Source: Chryseosolibacter indicum
GTDB lineage: Bacteria > Bacteroidota > Bacteroidia > Cytophagales > Cyclobacteriaceae
Direction: 5' to 3'
Length of the DNA stretch: 59,576 nucleotides
NCBI RefSeq assembly: GCF_018598585.1
Contig: NZ_JAHESD010000031.1
Span: forward strand, 1 to 59,576
This document shows, one piece after another, positions 52,956 through 59,576 of this stretch (the stretch's first letter is position 1; each line of letters begins with the position of its first letter). Under the pieces are notes generated by a model. The model made no database searches, was not told the DNA's origin, and saw nothing but the letters and a program-made list of their open reading frames with translations. Both the position numbers and the translations under genes were made by a program.

Positions 52956-54362
52956 ATGAAAAATTATAAAACCATATTTAACCGTATAGCAAGTAAATTG
53001 CTCTTAACGAGTGCAGCCGTGTATGGATTCTCGTGTGAAGTGTTTATTGACGTAGATACTCCCAAAACAGAAATCATAAGTCAAACTGTTTTTACAAGTG
53101 ATGCATCGGCAATGTCCGCTGTTAGAGGTATATACAGTCTGATGGCATCGAATTTAAGTTTTACAAAAGGTGGCATTGAAGAACTTACTGGCATTGCCTG
53201 CGATGAATTAGTCAATTATGCAGTGAGGCCCGATCAAGTTCAATTCTACCAAAATTCGTTAACCTCCATTAATTCTGATGTGAACGGCATCTTTTGGAAA
53301 GAGGCTTTTAAATATATTGTTAATGCCAATGCAATTTTAGAAGGATTGAACATTGCTACCGGGATGACCTCACGGGGAAAGCGCGTTGTGGAAGGTGAGG
53401 CTAAGTTTATTCGGGCATTCTGTTATTTCTATCTTGTTAATCTATTCGGCGATGTGCCCTATCTGGAGACTACCGATTACAGGAAAAATGCTACAGCTTC
53501 ACGCCACGCAAAAGCAGAAGTCTACGCATTCATTGAGAAAGATCTTCTCGATGCTCAAGAACTTTTGCCGGAAGACTTTTCATCTTCAAATGGTGAAAGA
53601 ACGCAACCTAACAAAGCTGCCGCTATTGCTTTACTTGCACGCGTTTATCTCTATCAGGAAAATTGGCCAAAAGCAGAAGAATCATCCAGCTTGGTAATTG
53701 GCAATGAATTGTACGCTCTTCATACGGATTTAGACAAAATTTTCCTGGCAAACAGTTCCGAAGCAATTTGGCAACTCAAACCTGTTGTTCCGGGCACTAA
53801 TACACCGTACGGCACTTTGTTTATACTTACATCAGCCCCAAATGCTACATCCAGAAGGGTATCATTAACCAATGAACTAAGAGTTGCCTTTGAAGCTAAT
53901 GATTTGCGAAGGAACAAATGGGTAGGCATGTTCTCCAACGCATCTGGTACTTGGTATTTTCCATATAAATACAAAGTGGCGTTGAACCCTGTGGTAACAG
54001 AGTACTCAATGGTCTTACGTTTAGCGGAGCAATATTTGATCCGTGCCGAGGCAAGAGCACATCTTGAAAACTTTGACGGTGCTTTATCCGACATTAATGT
54101 CATCAGAGATCGCGCTGGTCTAGAGGCATTGAATATTCTTGACCAGCCAGCCTTGCTACTTGCAATCGAACAAGAAAGAAGAGTTGAACTATTTACGGAA
54201 TGGGGACACAGGTGGTTGGATCTTAACAGAACCGGCCGGTCCAACGACATCCTTGCGCCTATCAAGAGTGACTGGCAAACTACAGATATGCTTTTACCAA
54301 TTCCCGAATCCGAGCGATTGCTTAATCCGAATCTGTCGCAAAATCTTGGCTACAGCTACTGA
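52956..54362 (+). CDS. SusD/RagB nutrient-binding protein
   Basis: The protein has 468 residues from ATG 52956 (MKNYKTIF), beginning 10 bp behind the susC stop. A signal ending in AVYGFSC makes it a surface lipoprotein. SusD features are FTSDASAMSAVRGIYSLM, AKFIRAFCYFYLVNLFGDVP (the TPR-like core), LLARVYLYQENWPKAE, LRLAEQYLIRAEARAHL, and the tail WGHRWLDLNRTG...LLPIPESERLLNPNL. Lid partner of SusC. Confidence 0.93.
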   Translation: MKNYKTIFNRIASKLLLTSAAVYGFSCEVFIDVDTPKTEIISQTVFTSDASAMSAVRGIYSLMASNLSFTKGGIEELTGIACDELVNYAVRPDQVQFYQNSLTSINSDVNGIFWKEAFKYIVNANAILEGLNIATGMTSRGKRVVEGEAKFIRAFCYFYLVNLFGDVPYLETTDYRKNATASRHAKAEVYAFIEKDLLDAQELLPEDFSSSNGERTQPNKAAAIALLARVYLYQENWPKAEESSSLVIGNELYALHTDLDKIFLANSSEAIWQLKPVVPGTNTPYGTLFILTSAPNATSRRVSLTNELRVAFEANDLRRNKWVGMFSNASGTWYFPYKYKVALNPVVTEYSMVLRLAEQYLIRAEARAHLENFDGALSDINVIRDRAGLEALNILDQPALLLAIEQERRVELFTEWGHRWLDLNRTGRSNDILAPIKSDWQTTDMLLPIPESERLLNPNLSQNLGYSY

Positions 54363-54425
54363 ATGTGACATTCTCAATTGATAACATGAATGCACCTCTT
54401 TCGAGGTGTATCAAAACATTTTTCT

Positions 54426-55916
54426 ATGAAAAAGATAACCACTTTAGTTTTTACAATTTTAATGTCTATAAATGTCTCCATTGGGCAAACTCCGGGTTTG
54501 AATATTGGCGATGAAGCTCCCTTGTTATCGGTTTACAAGTGGATAAGAGGAACGCCTACTTGTGAATATACCGAAGGAAGAATTTATGTGATTGAGTTTG
54601 GCGCAACGTGGTGCACTCCGTGCGCAGCAGCAATCCCGGTGTTATCCGACGTTTCGAATAAATATAGAAATGAGGTTTCTGTTATAAGCGTATTTGTAAA
54701 AGAAAATTTTTATTCATCAAATAAAAATGACACCTCATACATAGATAAAGTAAAGAAATATGTTGATAAGAAATCTGATCAAATTCATTACTCCGTTGCC
54801 ATCGATGACCCTCTTGGTAGAACAGGCAATGCCTGGCTTAAAGGGCGTGATGGAATCCCACATATTTTTATAGTAGATAAACAGGGTAAGATTTCTTTTA
54901 TTGGGAGCAACCCAAAAGACATCTATAAAGTGCTTGAGAAAATACGATCCGACAGTTACAATATTAAAGATTATACAACGTCACAGCGCAATGTCCAGGC
55001 CAATCGGGTCAAATTTGATCCTGCTAAACTGTTACTCATCGATGGAAATGGTGGACGCGAGGATAGTTTCTTATGGCGTTCGATCTTGACCAGGTATGAC
55101 GGTGAAATTCATGCCACCAATCCCGAATTTATCTCAAGCTACTACTGGGCAGTACCGGGCTCGAAATACTTCTCATACAAAGACAGGGTTCAGCTTATTG
55201 GGGTCTCACTCTCCAAATTGTATTACTTAGCATACGGAGATACCCTCTCTAACGTAGTGCATTTTCGAGGAATGAATTGGGAATTTCCCGATACTGTAGC
55301 AATGCCCCATTTAAAAACTTCTTATGGAAAATACTGGCACGAGCCTGTTCTTGAGGTTAACGATCAAAAACCTTTTATAGCTGAGAAAAGTAACATTCAA
55401 AACAGGTACAACTATAGTCTAAAGGTCCCCAAAGGCAAAGGAACTTCCCAGGCAATGCAGAACGCCCTTCGCAATGATCTTGAAACTTACTTTGGATATG
55501 ACGTTTCTGTAGAAGTCAGAATGATGCCGTACTGGAGATTAACAGCTCCTGACAGGAAATTTGCTTCATCAAAGCTACTCTCGAAAGATCAAAACGAAAA
55601 AATTCAGGTAACTGATTCCGAAGCACCATTTGTATTCAGGAATGCCAAGATGCGTGATGTAATTACTATGCTGGCATCTACTTTTGGCTATGGTTTACTA
55701 GACTTTGGAAAATTACCTTTAACTGAGCAGGCTCCGTTTATTGACGAAACAGGGATTGCCGAAGACATTGATTTTATATTTGACAAGCGAGCCACGTTTG
55801 ATGAAGCAAAAGAGCACTTGAAGAAACTTGGACTCGATTTATCGAAGTCCACTAAGCCAATGAAAGTGGTAGTTATTAAAAATTCCGTGGAAGGGATAAA
55901 GAACCAGAATCAATAG
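54426..55916 (+). CDS. secreted TlpA-type thioredoxin fused to DUF3738
   Basis: The protein has 496 residues from ATG 54426 (MKKITTLVF), with a signal ending in IGQ near residue 22. A thioredoxin/AhpC-TSA domain (about 25-170) carries CxxC in GATWCTPC, and the cis-proline loop is probably DGIPHIFIVDKQG. The C-terminal two thirds (about 190-490) belong to DUF3738 (TIGR03435-type), with repeated secretin-like LDIT-type segments (FRNAKMRDVITMLASTFGYG). Follows susD, so it may act on disulphides of imported or exported substrate. Its 3' end overlaps the opposing gene by 41 bp. Confidence 0.8.
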   Translation: MKKITTLVFTILMSINVSIGQTPGLNIGDEAPLLSVYKWIRGTPTCEYTEGRIYVIEFGATWCTPCAAAIPVLSDVSNKYRNEVSVISVFVKENFYSSNKNDTSYIDKVKKYVDKKSDQIHYSVAIDDPLGRTGNAWLKGRDGIPHIFIVDKQGKISFIGSNPKDIYKVLEKIRSDSYNIKDYTTSQRNVQANRVKFDPAKLLLIDGNGGREDSFLWRSILTRYDGEIHATNPEFISSYYWAVPGSKYFSYKDRVQLIGVSLSKLYYLAYGDTLSNVVHFRGMNWEFPDTVAMPHLKTSYGKYWHEPVLEVNDQKPFIAEKSNIQNRYNYSLKVPKGKGTSQAMQNALRNDLETYFGYDVSVEVRMMPYWRLTAPDRKFASSKLLSKDQNEKIQVTDSEAPFVFRNAKMRDVITMLASTFGYGLLDFGKLPLTEQAPFIDETGIAEDIDFIFDKRATFDEAKEHLKKLGLDLSKSTKPMKVVVIKNSVEGIKNQNQ

Positions 55917-56958
55917 GTACACTAGTCTGTTTCATGTTTAGCCTGTGTAGCAATAAATAGTTGTCTTGTATAGAATAGATGATATTGTCAATAACAAAGA
56001 AGTGTCGCAATTTATTGGTGCTAATCCGGGGAACGTAAAAACTCTTCAGATATTTGCCTGTACGCAGATCGTAAATGTCAAGCACATTCATGGCTTCAAA
56101 TGTTTTCTGCTCCTCGTTGTCTGCCCTGATATTAGAGTTAATGAAAAGCAGGTTTTTCGATACATAGGCTCTTCGGTTGACAATATGAGGTGGAGAAGAC
56201 ATGGCTGAATAACTTGACATGTATACTTTAGCAACTGACATCTTCGCATGCCTTGTCGTGTCAATCGTATTGCCCCTGTATATCGGCCTCAGGCTGGTAT
56301 CGGCACATATGAACTGATTTCTATAAAAATATGTGTAAACCAGGGTTCCGGAAGAATCATCGAATTTTAAAACACCGTCTGTGCAGAATATGCCATCGAT
56401 TTGCTTTTCAAGTAAGCTTGATTTTTTTAAACCAAAATTGGTAGCGTTCCTTTTGGCAAGAATGAGTTCCGTTTTTTCATCATTAAATAGTCTGAGAAAA
56501 ACGGAGTGATTTGCGGGTAAGTATTCAGTAAAAAACAATTTATGATGAACCACTTCATGGCAAGACCAGTCAGCGGTTTCACCGCGATAAATATTGTAGT
56601 TTTCGAGATCCGCCAAGTAGAAATGTGGATACTCAATTATAACTTTTCCCATACGAACAGAATCAGCAAGCGAACGCTTAATGTGTATAATCTCTTTGGT
56701 ATCTCCAGTTATTTTCAAAAGATGAAATGGTGATGTAGTAACTCCAAAATATAGAACTTCACCAATCCTGCCTGCAAAATAGTACCCACTTGACTGAAGG
56801 TCTATCCTGGAAACCAATGCGAGTTCACGGGTGCCTATGAAGTCTCGGGTAAATCCACCATGAGCCATTTTATCGCTACCCGAAATTAGAAATGCAGTCA
56901 GGACGAATAACATACTCACAAGGATAACGACTCCTAAACCTAGTATTTTCTTTTTCAT
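55876..56958 (-). CDS. exported propeller-like protein of unknown function
   Basis: The protein has 360 residues from ATG 56958 (MKKKILGLG); the longer start at 56988 lies in a hairpin and is rejected. One N-terminal helix (5-24) anchors it outside the inner membrane. The rest alternates short beta strands (VIIEYPHFYLADLENYNIYR, GKYLKSFYVPRIS, FFVIDNIIYSIQDN), resembling the BF3164-like six-bladed propellers that accompany MauE and DUF6520 genes in Bacteroidota (recollection). It is last of three minus-strand genes. Confidence 0.6.
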   Translation of the reverse strand: MKKKILGLGVVILVSMLFVLTAFLISGSDKMAHGGFTRDFIGTRELALVSRIDLQSSGYYFAGRIGEVLYFGVTTSPFHLLKITGDTKEIIHIKRSLADSVRMGKVIIEYPHFYLADLENYNIYRGETADWSCHEVVHHKLFFTEYLPANHSVFLRLFNDEKTELILAKRNATNFGLKKSSLLEKQIDGIFCTDGVLKFDDSSGTLVYTYFYRNQFICADTSLRPIYRGNTIDTTRHAKMSVAKVYMSSYSAMSSPPHIVNRRAYVSKNLLFINSNIRADNEEQKTFEAMNVLDIYDLRTGKYLKSFYVPRISTNKLRHFFVIDNIIYSIQDNYLLLHRLNMKQTSVPIDSGSLSLPRNF

Positions 56959-56972
56959 GTGGCTTTTATTTA

Positions 56973-57000
56973 AAAGGGGACCGAACATTCCGGCCCCTTT
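56973..57000 (-). terminator. hairpin between DUF6520 and the propeller gene
   Basis: Stem AAAGGGG (56973-56979) with CCCCTTT (56994-57000), enclosing a shorter inner pairing; minus-strand continuation is TTAAATAAAAG. It starts 7 bp after the DUF6520 stop and could lower expression of the gene below. Confidence 0.5.
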
Positions 57001-57006
57001 GTGCTA

Positions 57007-57282
57007 CTAATCGTTCCATTTTAGCTGGTCATCAGCAATTGAATTTTCTGCCCCATCTTCCGTTTCGTAAGCAATGCGACTTCCTACCATACAGAGGTGT
57101 TCTGTATTCGATGTAAGACAGGGATTTACATCCGTGTTGCTGGGTACCGTAATTACTCCGGTTGTTACATCCTCGCCAATTGGCTTATAAAAAGCTTCTT
57201 GCTGAGGAACAGAGTTCGAAGCAAATGCACACGCAATTGCGATGACTACTGCCAGAAGAGATAAAAACAATTTACTTTTCAT
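57007..57282 (-). CDS. DUF6520-family small secreted protein
   Basis: The 91-residue protein has a signal peptide ending AFAS (about residue 22). The mature part is short, acidic and has two cysteines, PCLTSNTEHLCMVG, probably forming a disulphide. This arrangement matches DUF6520 peptides found next to MauE genes; role unknown, though redox maturation by MauE and TlpA-like proteins nearby is a reasonable inference. Confidence 0.7.
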   Translation of the reverse strand: MKSKLFLSLLAVVIAIACAFASNSVPQQEAFYKPIGEDVTTGVITVPSNTDVNPCLTSNTEHLCMVGSRIAYETEDGAENSIADDQLKWND

Positions 57283-57437
57283 CTTTTTTACTGCTTTTGT
57301 AAATCAAAAAGCAATTGAAAAACTTTGGTTAAACATTCGAACAGTGTGTTCATTCTTTGCAACCAGGTGAACACGTCTGACAGGTAGTTGCAATTCCTGT
57401 CATTATCGTAATGCCTATTATGTCGCAATTTCCTTTG

Positions 57438-57858
57438 CTAGGTTATGCTGATGTCACTTGTCAGGTCCTTGTCGAAGTGTATCAGTACGGCGATAACTGC
57501 AGTAACTATAAAAGCAATATTTAATATTATATGTTGATCCCAATTGAGACTTTGAATTACCCCGCCACATGCACAAGGAACATATTCACTAAACCTGGAA
57601 ACCAAAATGATATAAGTGGTGAACATAGTCATCAGTGAAAGTGAAGCGTACAATCCACTCAATCGCGTTCGTTCAATTATTAACAAACAACTAATAAAAA
57701 GCTCAATGACAGGAACAGCCCAGGCAATCGGTACCGCTACCCGTGTAAGCATCGGTGACTTGCTAATTTGGACTACAAATGAACTTACTAACTGCAGCAT
57801 ACACGAAGAGTAAGATGAATACCGCAGAAATAATTTCAATTACTTTTTTTCGGACCAT
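57438..57858 (-). pseudogene. MauE/DoxX-type membrane protein, frameshifted
   Basis: Read from ATG 57858 the first frame gives MVRKKVIEIISAVFILLFVY then AAVSKF, typical MauE N-terminus, and stops at TAG 57765. The next frame resumes at FVVQISKSPMLTRVAVPIAW and continues through IELFISCLLIIERTRLSGLY and the family motif VPCACGGVIQSLNWDQH. Together they make a four-helix MauE protein of about 139 residues. The total span is one base over a multiple of three, so one inserted base near 57780 would explain it. MauE supports disulphide formation in the periplasm. Confidence 0.7.
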
Positions 57859-57951
57859 TTTGTTCTGTTTGATAAGATGAAGTTACATCTACTGTAAATT
57901 GCAAATGTTCAGTCCTCCAGGAACAAACGTTCAGACTTTAAAGAACAATTG

Positions 57952-58560
57952 TTAACTATCCTCCATTTCTCTTTTTATCCGACTGAGTGATTGAGGAGCA
58001 ATTCCTAAATACGATGCAATGTATTCCTGAGGAACTAACTGCTCGATTTTCGGATACATATCATGAAGTTTTTCATATCGTTCTACTGCGGTTAAGAATT
58101 GAAAGTCATGAATTCGTTCACGGCTCTCTTCATAGTATAAGTTCATCGTTGCCCGATAAAGGATGTCCGCTTCAGGATATTCATGAAGAAGCTGCATAAC
58201 GTTTTCGTAACTAATATGCAGTACTTCGCTTTGCTCCAGTAACTGTATGGATTCTTTGGAAGGTACCTGTTCGAAGAAACTCTTCGGAGATATAACGATC
58301 TTACCCTCTTTGTAAAACTCTTCAATTTGTTTTTTACCCTTGATGAATCGAAAAGACATGGCAAATCCGCTATGCAAGAAATAAGCTTGATCTGCAACCC
58401 TCCCTGCTGACAGAAGCATGTGATGTTTGGGTAATGTCAGCATTACCATTTTCTTTCTCAAAGTCTGCTTAAACTGTTCCGTTAGTGGTTCAATAGAAGA
58501 TAGCAATTCAAAAAGCTTGTCCATACCTGTAATACTTTTCTTTCTAAGCATTACACTCAT
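57952..58560 (-). CDS. Crp/Fnr-family transcriptional regulator
   Basis: The 202-residue protein has a cNMP-binding-like beta barrel (about 30-125: LPKHHMLLSAGRVADQAYFL, GKIVISPKSFF) but without the Fnr cysteine set. A C-terminal HTH region (PQEYIASYLGIAPQSLSRIK, about 176-195) ends the protein. Typical of Bacteroidota single-domain-sensor Crp proteins of unknown ligand. It is divergent from the sigma-54 regulator with about 220 bp between. Confidence 0.87.
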   Translation of the reverse strand: MSVMLRKKSITGMDKLFELLSSIEPLTEQFKQTLRKKMVMLTLPKHHMLLSAGRVADQAYFLHSGFAMSFRFIKGKKQIEEFYKEGKIVISPKSFFEQVPSKESIQLLEQSEVLHISYENVMQLLHEYPEADILYRATMNLYYEESRERIHDFQFLTAVERYEKLHDMYPKIEQLVPQEYIASYLGIAPQSLSRIKREMEDS

Positions 58561-58740
58561 TTTAGACCTCCAACTACCTACAAAGCATAGCTGAATTTTT
58601 TATCCTGAGATAAAAATTTTTAAACCTGTACAACCTCCAACGAGGGCAGGACGAACTGATGCTGGATACCAGAAACCGGAAATAAAACATCAGGATCAAA
58701 CAGCAACGACTATAAGGACCTTTACCAATATGTGTGCGTT

Positions 58741-58757
58741 TTTATAAAATCTTTATA
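58741..58757 (+). promoter_or_regulatory. copy of the kup-operon motif before the sigma-54 regulator
   Basis: TTTATAAAATCTTTATA is identical over 17 bp to 11595-11579 (minus strand), which precedes the KdpD-like kinase gene. Here it ends 23 bp before the GTG start, and there 34 bp before the ATG. Confidence 0.45.
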
Positions 58758-58780
58758 TTTCCCTTCGTAGTTTTACGTCT

Positions 58781-59576
58781 GTGTCGAATGTACTTGTTAT
58801 TGATGATGAAGATAACCTTCGCAAACTGCTTGCAAGGGTTATTGAACTTGAGGGCTATTCCGTTTTTCAGGCTGGCACCGTAAAGGATGGAATGAAACTT
58901 ATGTCCAAAGAAAATATGCACGCTGTTATCTCTGACGTGAAGCTTCCCGATGGGAATGGGGTTGAACTCGCCGGTAGAATTAAGAAGGAATATCCCTGGA
59001 TTGAGATCATTGTACTCACAGCTTATGGTACTATTGCTGATGGCGTGAAGGCCATTAAGAACGGAGCTTTTGATTACCTGACAAAAGGTGAGCACCAGGA
59101 GAAAATTATTCCGCTCCTTGCCAAGGCTATGGAAAAAGCTTTGCTTCAGCAAAAGGTGCAAAGCCTTGAATCAAGACTGCATGCTAAGTTTGGCTTTCCC
59201 AATATCCTCGGGCAAAGCAAAGTCTTGCAAAAGGCTATTGAACTGGCCCGCAAAGTAGCCGCTACGGATACGAATGTGCTGTTACTCGGGGAAACAGGAA
59301 CAGGAAAAGAAGTTTTTGCACAGGCGATACATTATGAGAGCCTTCGAAAAACAAAACCATTTGTTGCGCTTAACTGTAGTGCATTTCCAAAAGACCTCCT
59401 TGAAAGTGAACTATTCGGACATGCAGAAGGTGCTTTTACGGGAGCCGTTAAGGCAAAGAAAGGATATATAGAAGAAGCGCATGATGGAACGCTATTCCTT
59501 GATGAGATTGGTGAAATGAACATCGACCTTCAGGCAAAGCTGTTGCGCATATTTGAAACAGGCGAATACTATCGTG
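58781..59576 (+). CDS. NtrC-family sigma-54 activator, cut by window end
   Basis: The 265 codons visible run from GTG 58781; no in-frame ATG is nearby. The receiver domain shows VIDDED, phosphorylatable D52 in ISDVKLPDGNG, and TAYGT. The AAA+ domain follows with Walker A GETGTGKE, the sigma-54 contact GAFTGA and Walker B GTLFLDEIGEM. The DNA-binding end lies beyond the window. In several Bacteroidota such regulators neighbour kdp operons (recollection); the shared promoter motif supports a K+ link (inference). Confidence 0.88.
   Translation, partial: MSNVLVIDDEDNLRKLLARVIELEGYSVFQAGTVKDGMKLMSKENMHAVISDVKLPDGNGVELAGRIKKEYPWIEIIVLTAYGTIADGVKAIKNGAFDYLTKGEHQEKIIPLLAKAMEKALLQQKVQSLESRLHAKFGFPNILGQSKVLQKAIELARKVAATDTNVLLLGETGTGKEVFAQAIHYESLRKTKPFVALNCSAFPKDLLESELFGHAEGAFTGAVKAKKGYIEEAHDGTLFLDEIGEMNIDLQAKLLRIFETGEYYR

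Noticed and set aside
1-59576. CRISPR arrays, tRNA and rRNA genes, intact transposases or integrases
   Set aside because: Looked for on both strands; no regularly spaced repeats, cloverleaf with conserved arms, or transposase motifs were recognised by eye.

Overview
The window reads as chromosome of a Bacteroidota bacterium, most like the Cytophagales (inference). The evidence is a SusC/SusD pair with a FecR anti-sigma factor, a FecI-like ECF sigma factor, a type IX secretion sorting tail on a large secreted protein, MauE and DUF6520 family proteins, LytTR and AraC regulators, almost no Shine-Dalgarno sequences, and moderate to low GC. No rRNA or tRNA gene was recognised.

Layout. (1) 0.3-12 kb is mostly core physiology: a nucleoside:H+ symporter, a giant ELWKSDGT-repeat secreted protein, a P-type Ca2+ ATPase, and an operon of a short KdpD-like sensor kinase, a KdpE-like regulator and the potassium transporter Kup. 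(2) 12-16 kb is a minus-strand operon of a small secreted protein, MbnP, a di-heme MauG/cytochrome c peroxidase and an outer-membrane protein. It looks like an MbnP/MbnH copper or redox system, followed by a candidate small RNA. (3) 16-30 kb holds ribose-phosphate pyrophosphokinase, a receiver-less LytTR regulator, a lipoprotein esterase, a secreted HExxH protein, a PAS histidine kinase, a DUF1275 protein, and a 989-residue membrane protein with GAF and five near-identical PAS domains but no output domain. (4) 30-37 kb holds HxlR/SDR/SnoaL, 3-methyladenine glycosylase, two AraC regulators, a PD40/RidA pair and decayed gene remnants. It is bracketed by two direct copies of a 210-bp repeat, one of which abuts a truncated TPR gene.

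(5) 37-48 kb is an accessory, defence-like island. It contains a 955-residue STAND protein (REase-like N-terminus, NACHT, OLD-type TOPRIM at the C-terminus) preceded by an 80-nt hairpin; a broken gene; an ECF sigma factor with a terminator and peptide in its leader; an Xre regulator with its own palindrome; a nucleotidyltransferase-HEPN protein; a compact cassette of a 60-aa protein, a DUF3800 nuclease and a BECR/RelE-like nuclease; and a decayed Rhs tip carrying an alpha/beta-hydrolase toxin next to a membrane protein that is probably its immunity partner. (6) 48-58 kb is a nutrient-uptake locus: FecR, SusC with an STN domain, SusD, and a TlpA-DUF3738 thiol-redox protein. It is followed by a convergent minus-strand set of a propeller-like protein, DUF6520 and a frameshifted MauE. 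(7) The right edge has a Crp/Fnr regulator divergent from an NtrC-type sigma-54 activator cut by the window end. The promoter of this activator shares a 17-bp motif with the kup/kdpDE promoter.

Five frameshifts (one at 41.5 kb, three in the Rhs tip, one in mauE) are notable. They may be real decay or unpolished long-read assembly, and only the reads can tell.
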